Assembly (NCBI GenBank): GCA_025360395.1
Contig: JANYCH010000304.1
Coordinates: forward strand, 1 to 6,140
Reading direction: 5' to 3'
Length of the DNA: 6,140 nt
Source: Cytophagales bacterium
GTDB taxonomy: Bacteria > Bacteroidota > Bacteroidia > Cytophagales > UBA9547
The notes under the pieces: generated by a model
What the model was told of the DNA's origin: nothing
Database searches by the model: none
Seen by the model: the letters and a program-made list of their open reading frames with translations, nothing else
Shown here: positions 1 to 6,140 of the stretch, piece after piece
Layout of the letters: each line of letters starts with the position of its first letter
Position numbering within the stretch: the stretch's first letter is position 1
Translations under genes and position numbers: made by a program

Positions 1-1193
1 CCCGATATAAAGCATTAGAAGATAGCGGCTTAAATCATTCAGAAATAATAAAAATATTAAAGAGGCCATCGAAGATTTTAATGTTTACTCAAAATGGTGA
101 AAAAGAAATGGAAATTTCTCCTTTTGATTCCGTAAGATTAATGATTAGCAATTTACAGGTCGGTATGCTGGTGGTTAATCCCAGAAGCGGGAATATACTA
201 GCCTGGGTGGGAAGCCCGGATTATAAGTACTTCCAATATGACCACGTTACTTCACAAAGACAGGTTGGGTCTGTATTTAAACCCATCGTATATGCAAAAG
301 CATTGCAGGATGGGACAGATCCTTGCGAATTTATCTCAAATCAAAAAATTACTTATACCCAATATGAAAACTGGACCCCGCAAAATTCGGAAGACACTTA
401 TGAAGGAAAGTATTCTGTTGCCGGGGCTTTGGCCAATTCCATCAATACCATAAGTGTGCAACTTTGCATGCGTTCAGGAATAAATCAGGTAATAGCCCTG
501 GCAAGGCAAATGGGAATTAAGAGCGACCTTCCTCCTAAGCCTTCAATAGCATTAGGAACTGCTGACCTGTCACTCTATGAATTAATGGGCGCATATACAG
601 TATTCGCTTCAGATGGAATCAGAACAGACTTGCAAATGGTCACATCTATAAAAAACCAGGCAGGAAAAGAGATTTATAAAGCTAAAAGAAAGCAAAACCG
701 TGTTTTAGATTCAGAAATTTCAAAGCACATGACCAATATGATGCGAAATGTCATAAATAAAGGAACCGCTTATGAACTCAGGGAAAAATTTGGTTTTAAG
801 GGTGACATGGCTGGAAAAACCGGAACAACACAGGACCACAGAGATGCATGGTTTGTTGGCTACACTCCAAACTGCCTTGCAGGAGTGTGGGTAGGGGCCG
901 ATAATCCAGGAATACATTTCAGCAGTATGGAATTAGGAAAAGGTTCAAGGCTTGCCATGCCGGTTTGGGCAAAATTTTTCAGCAAAGCTATGAATGATCC
1001 TAAAACAAGAAGGCTAGTTGGCGGATCGTTCCGCTATCCTCTTGATGCTGAATGTGAAATGAAAAAAGAAGATGGATTCTTCACAAAGATGTTCAGAAGA
1101 AGACATAAGGAAAGTGATGTTTCAGGAACAGGTATTGGTGGACAACCCAGACGAAAAAAGTTCAGGTTGTTTGGACGAAGAAAGGATGGTTAA
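1..1193 (+). CDS. Class A penicillin-binding protein (PBP1A-like), C-terminal transpeptidase half; 5' end off window
   Basis: This is a bifunctional peptidoglycan synthase, of which only the D,D-transpeptidase half is in the window. That half cross-links peptide stems in the periplasm; the protein is normally anchored by an N-terminal membrane helix. The frame is open from the first full codon (3-5) to TAA at 1191-1193, 396 codons. The ATG at 81 is internal, because homologous-looking sequence (RYKALEDSGL...) precedes it in frame. All three penicilloyl-serine transferase motifs are present: SVFK in GSVFKP, with the acylated Ser at 270-272; SIN at 438-446; and KTGT starting at 816, followed by the usual DAWFVGYTP. 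Other family hallmarks are SPFDS, NPRSGNILAWVG, YDHV, WTPQNSE and the SIALGT segment. The family is usually about 750-850 residues, so roughly half is missing, including the GT51 glycosyltransferase domain (inferred from the family). The C-terminus is a basic tail with two Arg/Lys clusters. No frameshift or lost catalytic residue is visible. The product class is secure; the exact paralogue is not. Confidence 0.95.
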   Translation, partial: RYKALEDSGLNHSEIIKILKRPSKILMFTQNGEKEMEISPFDSVRLMISNLQVGMLVVNPRSGNILAWVGSPDYKYFQYDHVTSQRQVGSVFKPIVYAKALQDGTDPCEFISNQKITYTQYENWTPQNSEDTYEGKYSVAGALANSINTISVQLCMRSGINQVIALARQMGIKSDLPPKPSIALGTADLSLYELMGAYTVFASDGIRTDLQMVTSIKNQAGKEIYKAKRKQNRVLDSEISKHMTNMMRNVINKGTAYELREKFGFKGDMAGKTGTTQDHRDAWFVGYTPNCLAGVWVGADNPGIHFSSMELGKGSRLAMPVWAKFFSKAMNDPKTRRLVGGSFRYPLDAECEMKKEDGFFTKMFRRRHKESDVSGTGIGGQPRRKKFRLFGRRKDG

Positions 1194-1197
1194 TTTT
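1194..1197. other. Four-base convergent intergenic gap
   Basis: The PBP stop (TAA, 1191-1193) and the minus-strand stop (TAA read from 1198-1200) face each other across four T residues on the plus strand. The junction reads ttaattttttaaaat. Its only inverted repeat is atttt/aaaat (1193-1197 with 1200-1204), an all-AT stem with a two-base loop, too weak to call a terminator. Any terminator for either gene must lie inside the opposing coding sequence. Confidence 0.9.
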
Positions 1198-4100
1198 TTA
1201 AAATACCAGAGTAACAGATCCATCAATTTTATGGTCACTTTTATCCTGGCTACCGTTGAACTCGATAATGTAATAATAAGTACCTGCTGATAAAGTTGAG
1301 CCATTCAGCTTTCCATCCCATGGTTCATTATGGCCTAACCTATTCTCATAAACCAAATTCCCCCACCTGTTAAAAACTGTGATTTTGGTACTGGGGTATT
1401 TTATAAGACCTTTTATAACCCATGTATCATTTAAACCGTCTCCATTAGGACTGAAAGCATTGGGAATATTGGCAGGAATAAAATTGTAAACCTTGATAGT
1501 GCGTGAATTTTTGCAATTGAACTTCTTTGATGATGTGGCTGTAACAATATAAGTTGTAGAAAAATCTTGTTGTTTAGGAACATATACCGGATTTTGGATT
1601 GATACATCAGAAGTTAAATTTTTCCTTTCTGCTGGAAACCCGCTGTAATAGAACAGGTTTTCAGTTTTGTCCCAATTAATAATGAGTGAATCAGTAGGAT
1701 CATATAAAGGGTTGATAATAAGGGGAATTTCAGTTTCCTGGCCTTCAATATACTCAACTTCCAATTCAGGTATTAAAGACAAATCTGGCTTGTCATAAAT
1801 CTTTACATTCCATGACGATTCATCGGGAACACATGTATTATTGTAAACTTTTAACTTGTATTTTCCTGATGCAGAAGGAGTGTTTAAAATTAATTTCTCA
1901 GGTTTACTGCTTTGCTTTATAATTTTACTATCAAGCGACCATTCGTAAGTAATATTCTTGATCTTATTATCATAAGCGTTTAAAACAATAGGAGGATTAT
2001 TCTCACATATTGTATCACCATTTTGAATTATAGCCGATTTTAATTTTGATACAACATTCAATTTTAGTACTGACGTTTTTGATGAATCCACATACAAACA
2101 TGGGTAATCAGAATGCACGACTGCATATATTCCAGTTGATTGGTCTGCATTAAATGTGTAAGCCGAATCTAAACTCCTTGGTTTCAGTAATTGATTATTT
2201 TCATTGTAAAAACTATATGTAGGATTGTTTCCCACAGCTTTTAAAGGAATAACTTTAAACGTAACGGGTGCACCTTTGCAAGAATTATCATCACCCTTTA
2301 AATACACCTGAGGTATAAGGGCAGGCGTTGGGAGAACAGTTAGCCTGGCTACACTTGTAGGACAAGAACCATTATCTATCCTCCATTCTGCTACAAGTGT
2401 GTCAATAATTTTATCGAAAGCATTAATTCCTGATACTGGGTTTGTTAGATCAATAGCAGCATAGTCAGGATTTTTCAATATTCTCCAGCCTCCGGTTCCA
2501 ATTGAAGGCACATTACCTGTCATTTTTTTAGAATTTGAAGTGATGCAATAGTTGATTGTACTAACAGAATCTCCTCCAACCAATGACGTAGTAGGTTTTA
2601 AATCAACTTGTAAACTGAATCTTGCAGTATCGCTGTTACAACCTTTACTATTTACTTCAATTACTTTTCCGTTCACAGTTTTATTACCTGCAGTAATACT
2701 TATACTATTAGAAAAAGATGGTATATGAGATGAATCGTCACTAATTATCCAGTTAAAAGTACTTGAAGTGTTACCAGTTGCTGTTATCTTTTCTGCTACA
2801 CCCTGGCAAATTGTAGTTATTGGGGAAACATGTGGTGCGCTTGACATTGTATCAATGTCAAATACAACTAAAGCTCTACCCGTTTCAGAAAAGTCTTTGC
2901 TTACAATTTTAGCATAAAGGGTATCACCTTCAACAATATCATGGTTGTCAGGATCTAATATCTTGTTTGAAAGCTTTTTATCACCATACCAGCTGCTCGT
3001 GCTGGCACTAGTGTCACTAACTGCTGTATTTAATTGCGATAAGTTATAATCTTTAAACATGGCAGGCTTGCCAGTCTTATATGCACAAAGATCAACAACT
3101 GTATCATTTTTGTATAATGCACAAGCTGTTACCAGTATAGAATCGCTTTTACTACAGTTTTTTTGGGTAATGGTTAATATGAAATTACCCAGTGTATTTA
3201 CTTCCGGGTTGTCAACACTGTCACTAGGTGAAAATACAGTACCAGGAGGACCGGACCATTTATATTTAATATTGTTAGTAGCACTTTTGCCATTTAAAAT
3301 AGTAGTTTCAGTCAAACAATCTTGCTTTTTATCTTGTCCGGCATCTACCTGAGGAACAATCCCGGAAGTTGTCATATTAACACTTTCTTTCAGAGAGCAA
3401 CTCCCCTTTTTTGCCTGTAGAAAATATGTTCCAACTGTATTAGCTGAGCTAATTAATGAATCTTTACCAGGATTAAAAATAGCTCCTGAAGGTCCTTTCC
3501 ATTCATATAAGCTGTCTGATTTTAAATAAGAATACCCTTTTAACGGCGCATAAATATTTCCACAGTTTATATTTGATATTTTATCAACGTAGATACTATC
3601 AACAATTATTGGATTCTTGGATTTAACTGTGGCCTGGCACCCTTCCGGGGTTGAAACAATCACATTTGGATAATATATTCCGGCCTTTTTATATACATGC
3701 ACGACAGAATCCTGTGTAGTCAAAGTATTAGTAGGAGTAAAATCTCCAAAATCCCAATTGTATTTATTGATATTCTGTCCGCGTACGACGGCAGTAAAAC
3801 TTCCTCCGGAGCAAATTATGGTATCCATTAATTCGAGATTTTCACTAGACCCTTTAATATTTAGCTTTTTAGCAGTCGAATCTTGGCACCCATCCAATCC
3901 TTTTACAGTTAGTTTGATGTTATACTGATTGGACTTTTTATAAAAATGATAGACGGTTTTCTGACCTGTTTGAGATGTTTCACCATCTCCGAAATCCCAT
4001 TTATAATTAGATGTATATTTAGATAAACTTGTGAAAGGAACACTAAAGGTCCCAAGACATTTGGCTGTATCACTTCCAATCTTAAAGGCTGCTATGGGTT

Positions 4101-6140
4101 TAACCAATTTTACATATGCTGGCTTGTAAGCCGAGTCTATACAACCACCTTTGTCTTTTACTATTAAAGTCACTGTATATGACCCGGTATCAGCGTAAGT
4201 TATCCTTCCTGTAAACCCTTTAGAAACTTTGCCGTTACCGTATTTCCATGTATACTGGTTTGTATCTAGTACCCTGGCAAGTGATGTATTTTTAAATTCT
4301 ATATTGAATTTACCACATCTTAAAGTATCTGTGGTACTGAACTTTACTTGAGGCACATAAGAAGTTACATTAGAATCCTTTGTATCAACACATCCCTCAC
4401 TATCTTTTATAGTCAACCTAACCTGAAAATTTTGGTAAGATTTGGTATTCTTATAGTTATGAGGTACGTCCGCATTTGTTGTAAATACTGCAGAGGTATT
4501 GTCCCCAAAAGACCATTTCCATTCTGTTATCGTAGTGCCTGACGTAATTAATGTTCGGTTAAGGTCCGTAAAATTCACATTAAAATCTGTTACATTGCAA
4601 AAACGACCTTTGTCAATCCTGAATTGTGCATCAGGAGCCTTTACTTTTATTTCTGTTTTTTGTTTTAATGAATCCCTACAGCCAAACTTATCAACTATAG
4701 TTAACATTGGGCGAAAATTCCCCCTCCATCTGTACAAATGGGAGGTATTTCCATTGCTATAAAAACCTGTAGTATCTTTTATTTTGTCATTATGGATAGT
4801 ATCCTTTGTTGAATAATCGCCATAGTCCCAGTAATACTTATTGATTTTGCTTGAATCAATCCCAATAGTCTTGAATTTTACGGAAGTATTTTTACAAAAT
4901 TCCATTTTGTCTTCTTCAAAATTGGCTTTTTCATTGACCACTACAACACGTACACCATGCTCTATTAGATTCCCTAATCCGTCTTTCAACTTAACCGTCA
5001 CTATAAATTTCTTCTTGGAAGTAGGAGTCTTGAAAGTATAACCAAAAGGGTTTGAAGAATTGTTTAATATATCCCCATCCATATTCCATGAGATAATCGT
5101 TGCATTTAAGGTAGTGTCCTTGAAAACAAAAGAATACTTTTGATTACAATCAGGTACTTTTTTGACTTCAATAGCACCTTTGATCCCGTTGTTTGTTGTG
5201 ATCGTAGAATCTCCATCTACATCGCAATACTGGTCAACAAATATTTTTAAAGAATCAGATTGCGCTATACAACCTTGTTTTGTACTTGCCTTCACAGTCA
5301 GAAAAAAGTTGCCGGCAGTATTATAAACAGCTCCAATACTGTCATTTGGACTGGAGATTTTGTTTATCCCATCTCCAAGGTCATATGTAAAATCTGTAAT
5401 ACTGTCGCCCGAACTTGCTGTTGATTTTATTCCTAAAGCGAATGGCATACAACCACTTTGAGATGTTGCTTTGATAAGTATTTTGGGAATAGCAATGGCA
5501 ATATTAACTGTATCTACATTTTCACATCCATTATTACCTTTCGCTGTCAGAGTTAAATAATATTCTCCAAGAGAATTATAGGAGTGATTAACATTGCTAA
5601 AATCATTTTTTGAAACTATTGGAGAACCGTCACCAAAATTCCATTTATAGCTTGAGGCATTTGTTGAAATATTTTGTGCATTAATAACAAGAGGTGCCAC
5701 ACATCCACCTTTATTATCAACCTTAATGCCAGCTTTAGGTGAGGATAAAACATTTATAAATTTAATCACCGTATCGCTTTTACATTGAGATGTTTTGTTA
5801 AATGCAATAAATTTGACTTTCCAGTTCCCTGTTTTTTGAAAAATATGGTTGGTATTAACGGTATCTACAAACAGATTTTCATCTTCAAAATACCACCGCC
5901 CTGTATCTGCAATCCCAGAAAGGTCGTTTTTAGGTATAAAAGCTAACTTTTCAAAAGCACATATTTGCGTTGGCATATCAAAATCAGCTACAGGCTTACC
6001 TATAATCAGGTTATCTTTTGCTTCACTTTCAGTAAATCCAGTACAAGCTCCCGTGTTATTTTTGGCCGTTATTTGAATTTTATAATTTCCTGCTTTTGAA
6101 TATTGATGGGTAAATGTATTGGCGTTTTCAAGTAAGGTTG
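1198..6140 (-). CDS. Giant PKD/Ig-like repeat surface protein with T9SS type B (CHU_C) sorting domain; 5' end off window
   Basis: This is a very large modular exported protein. It is probably a cell-surface or released adhesin/scaffold, but no specific ligand or enzymatic role can be read from it. The frame is open from the right edge (first full codon 6136-6138) to TAA at 1198-1200, 1,646 codons. The Met codon at 5974-5976 is not the start, since an in-frame PKD-like segment (THQYSKAGNYKIQITAKN) lies upstream. Order from the N-terminal side: PKD modules of about 81-105 residues (6138-3595) with motifs such as YKWDFGDGET and YNWDFGDF; Ig-like modules (3594-1477); then the CHU_C domain (1476-1201) with IPNAFSPNGDGLNDTW, FNRWGN and GTYYYII. 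No catalytic domain or membrane segment is apparent. A signal peptide is expected off-window, because T9SS cargo first crosses the inner membrane by Sec. SprB of gliding Flavobacterium shares the sorting-domain type, but I cannot assign this protein to SprB. The gene converges with the PBP gene and nothing co-directional follows it in the window. Confidence 0.93.
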   Translation of the reverse strand, partial: TLLENANTFTHQYSKAGNYKIQITAKNNTGACTGFTESEAKDNLIIGKPVADFDMPTQICAFEKLAFIPKNDLSGIADTGRWYFEDENLFVDTVNTNHIFQKTGNWKVKFIAFNKTSQCKSDTVIKFINVLSSPKAGIKVDNKGGCVAPLVINAQNISTNASSYKWNFGDGSPIVSKNDFSNVNHSYNSLGEYYLTLTAKGNNGCENVDTVNIAIAIPKILIKATSQSGCMPFALGIKSTASSGDSITDFTYDLGDGINKISSPNDSIGAVYNTAGNFFLTVKASTKQGCIAQSDSLKIFVDQYCDVDGDSTITTNNGIKGAIEVKKVPDCNQKYSFVFKDTTLNATIISWNMDGDILNNSSNPFGYTFKTPTSKKKFIVTVKLKDGLGNLIEHGVRVVVVNEKANFEEDKMEFCKNTSVKFKTIGIDSSKINKYYWDYGDYSTKDTIHNDKIKDTTGFYSNGNTSHLYRWRGNFRPMLTIVDKFGCRDSLKQKTEIKVKAPDAQFRIDKGRFCNVTDFNVNFTDLNRTLITSGTTITEWKWSFGDNTSAVFTTNADVPHNYKNTKSYQNFQVRLTIKDSEGCVDTKDSNVTSYVPQVKFSTTDTLRCGKFNIEFKNTSLARVLDTNQYTWKYGNGKVSKGFTGRITYADTGSYTVTLIVKDKGGCIDSAYKPAYVKLVKPIAAFKIGSDTAKCLGTFSVPFTSLSKYTSNYKWDFGDGETSQTGQKTVYHFYKKSNQYNIKLTVKGLDGCQDSTAKKLNIKGSSENLELMDTIICSGGSFTAVVRGQNINKYNWDFGDFTPTNTLTTQDSVVHVYKKAGIYYPNVIVSTPEGCQATVKSKNPIIVDSIYVDKISNINCGNIYAPLKGYSYLKSDSLYEWKGPSGAIFNPGKDSLISSANTVGTYFLQAKKGSCSLKESVNMTTSGIVPQVDAGQDKKQDCLTETTILNGKSATNNIKYKWSGPPGTVFSPSDSVDNPEVNTLGNFILTITQKNCSKSDSILVTACALYKNDTVVDLCAYKTGKPAMFKDYNLSQLNTAVSDTSASTSSWYGDKKLSNKILDPDNHDIVEGDTLYAKIVSKDFSETGRALVVFDIDTMSSAPHVSPITTICQGVAEKITATGNTSSTFNWIISDDSSHIPSFSNSISITAGNKTVNGKVIEVNSKGCNSDTARFSLQVDLKPTTSLVGGDSVSTINYCITSNSKKMTGNVPSIGTGGWRILKNPDYAAIDLTNPVSGINAFDKIIDTLVAEWRIDNGSCPTSVARLTVLPTPALIPQVYLKGDDNSCKGAPVTFKVIPLKAVGNNPTYSFYNENNQLLKPRSLDSAYTFNADQSTGIYAVVHSDYPCLYVDSSKTSVLKLNVVSKLKSAIIQNGDTICENNPPIVLNAYDNKIKNITYEWSLDSKIIKQSSKPEKLILNTPSASGKYKLKVYNNTCVPDESSWNVKIYDKPDLSLIPELEVEYIEGQETEIPLIINPLYDPTDSLIINWDKTENLFYYSGFPAERKNLTSDVSIQNPVYVPKQQDFSTTYIVTATSSKKFNCKNSRTIKVYNFIPANIPNAFSPNGDGLNDTWVIKGLIKYPSTKITVFNRWGNLVYENRLGHNEPWDGKLNGSTLSAGTYYYIIEFNGSQDKSDHKIDGSVTLVF
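1201..1476 (-). other. T9SS type B sorting domain (CHU_C / gliding-motility-associated C-terminal domain)
   Basis: The last 92 residues of the giant protein match the CHU_C family (TIGR04131/PF13585 type). They open with IPNAFSPNGDGLNDTW, whose NGDGxND loop is the family signature. Then come ITVFNRWGN and LVYE, a WDG before the second conserved glycine turn, SAGTYYYIIEF, and a final strand GSVTLVF at the C-terminus. In known systems this domain directs the protein through the outer-membrane T9SS translocon. Type B domains characteristically depend on a partner of the PorP/SprF family. The domain is complete, ends at the stop codon, and contains no cysteine. Confidence 0.95.
1477..3594 (-). 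other. Tandem Ig-like modules of the giant surface protein
   Basis: This is roughly eight beta-sandwich-like modules between the PKD array and the sorting domain. Approximate boundaries are 3594-3361, 3360-3124, 3123-2848, 2847-2593, 2592-2323, 2322-2047, 2046-1789 and 1788-1477. The first two carry an EWKGPSG / KWSGPPG turn and a GTYFLQA / GNFILTI strand, typical of Bacteroidota Ig-like repeats. The third has SSWYGDKKLSN and GDTLYAKIV, another pattern common in these proteins. The fifth has GTGGWRI and WRIDNGSCPTS, and the sixth has SCKGAPVTFKV and NNPTYSFYNEN. The modules are too divergent from each other to be recent duplications. Boundaries are by eye. The likely role is a spacer or adhesive stalk (inference). 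Confidence 0.75.
3595..6138 (-). repeat. PKD module array: nine modules plus the end of a tenth
   Basis: These are tandem PKD beta-sandwich modules in the visible N-terminal part of the giant protein. Approximate spans, N- to C-terminal: a partial module 6138-5992, then 5991-5737, 5736-5485, 5484-5233, 5232-4927, 4926-4633, 4632-4351, 4350-4096, 4095-3847 and 3846-3595. The motif positions form a ladder: RWYFEDEN (degenerate), YKWNFGDGSP (5649-5620), FTYDLGDG, ISWNMDGD, YYWDYGDY, WKWSFGDN, YTWKYGNG, YKWDFGDGET (4005-3976) and YNWDFGDF (3762-3733). The central aromatic residues are spaced 81-105 residues apart. Most modules then have an HxY/YxxxGxYxVxLxVK strand and a GC near the end. At DNA level only the motif core looks repetitive (for example plus-strand tctccgaaatcccat), so the duplications are old. 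The module at 5232-4927 is the most aberrant. Confidence 0.88.

Noticed and set aside
81..83. ATG as the start of the PBP gene
   Set aside because: The same frame is open upstream to the window edge and encodes typical PBP1A sequence before this Met. No ribosome binding site is apparent, and a start here would remove the glycosyltransferase domain.
720..917. Minus-strand 65-codon ORF
   Set aside because: It is antisense to the conserved KTG region of the PBP gene, so it is a shadow of the real frame.
1142..1170. Inverted repeat ACAACC (1142-1147) / GGTTGT (1165-1170) as a terminator
   Set aside because: It is a six-base stem with a 17-base loop and no T-run following on either strand, so it is likely chance.
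1072..1304. Small ORFs spanning the convergent junction on both strands (1072-1290 plus, 1122-1304 minus)
   Set aside because: They cross the ends of two well-supported genes in other frames and show no recognisable motif or ribosome binding site.
2523..2529. Run of seven T as a possible phase-variation tract
   Set aside because: Homopolymers in the window reach only about seven bases, as expected in AT-rich DNA with Lys-rich coding. Both reading frames are intact.
3157..3163. A AAA AAC heptamer in frame on the coding strand of the giant gene, a possible -1 frameshift site
   Set aside because: A -1 slip would meet a stop codon (TAG) after one codon, and the zero frame continues through well-conserved modules. 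It is most likely a chance Gln-Lys-Asn codon run.
3059..3352. Plus-strand 97-codon ORF
   Set aside because: It lies wholly antisense to Ig-like modules with clear protein-level patterns. It has no visible ribosome binding site and no recognisable product.
4348..5041. Several overlapping plus-strand ORFs of 64-87 codons (4348-4542, 4499-4762, 4841-5041)
   Set aside because: All are shadows of the minus-strand PKD modules, and some overlap each other. There is no independent coding evidence.
5974..5976. Met codon as the start of the giant minus-strand gene
   Set aside because: The frame continues to 6138 with the end of another PKD module, and there is no signal peptide after this Met. It is internal.
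5849..6076. Plus-strand 75-codon ORF
   Set aside because: It is antisense to the PKD array, and its composition reflects the complement of the real coding frame.

Overview
The window holds the 3' parts of two large convergent genes and almost nothing else. The sequence is AT-rich. The minus-strand gene ends in a CHU_C/gliding-motility-type C-terminal sorting domain, which belongs to the type IX secretion system (T9SS). T9SS is essentially confined to Bacteroidota and its close relatives, so the source is most likely a Bacteroidota bacterium of the Cytophagales/Chitinophagales/Sphingobacteriales/Flavobacteriales kind. The sequence alone does not let me go below phylum.

Layout: (1) Positions 1-1193, plus strand: the transpeptidase half of a class A penicillin-binding protein (PBP1A type). 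All three active-site motifs are intact. Its start and its glycosyltransferase domain lie off the left edge. (2) Positions 1194-1197: a four-base gap between two stop codons. (3) Positions 1198-6140, minus strand: at least 1,646 codons of a very large modular surface protein. Read from its N-terminal side (right edge) it has a run of PKD-type beta-sandwich modules (about 3595-6138), then a run of more divergent Ig-like modules (about 1477-3594), then the T9SS type B sorting domain (1201-1476). Its start and any signal peptide lie off the right edge.

The two genes do not form an operon, and nothing in the window shows a functional link beyond both products acting in the cell envelope: peptidoglycan synthesis in the periplasm, and a protein exported across the outer membrane. 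Because both genes run off the window, no promoter, ribosome binding site or true start codon is visible. I found no RNA gene, mobile element, CRISPR array or convincing terminator.

I do not see a previously undescribed system here. The points most worth a second look belong to the giant surface protein: about 31 matches to the Bacteroidota O-glycosylation sequon with none in the sorting domain, a regular ladder of paired cysteines, a type B sorting domain with no SprF/PorP-like gene next to its 3' end, and one aberrant PKD module with an acidic DVDGDS loop.
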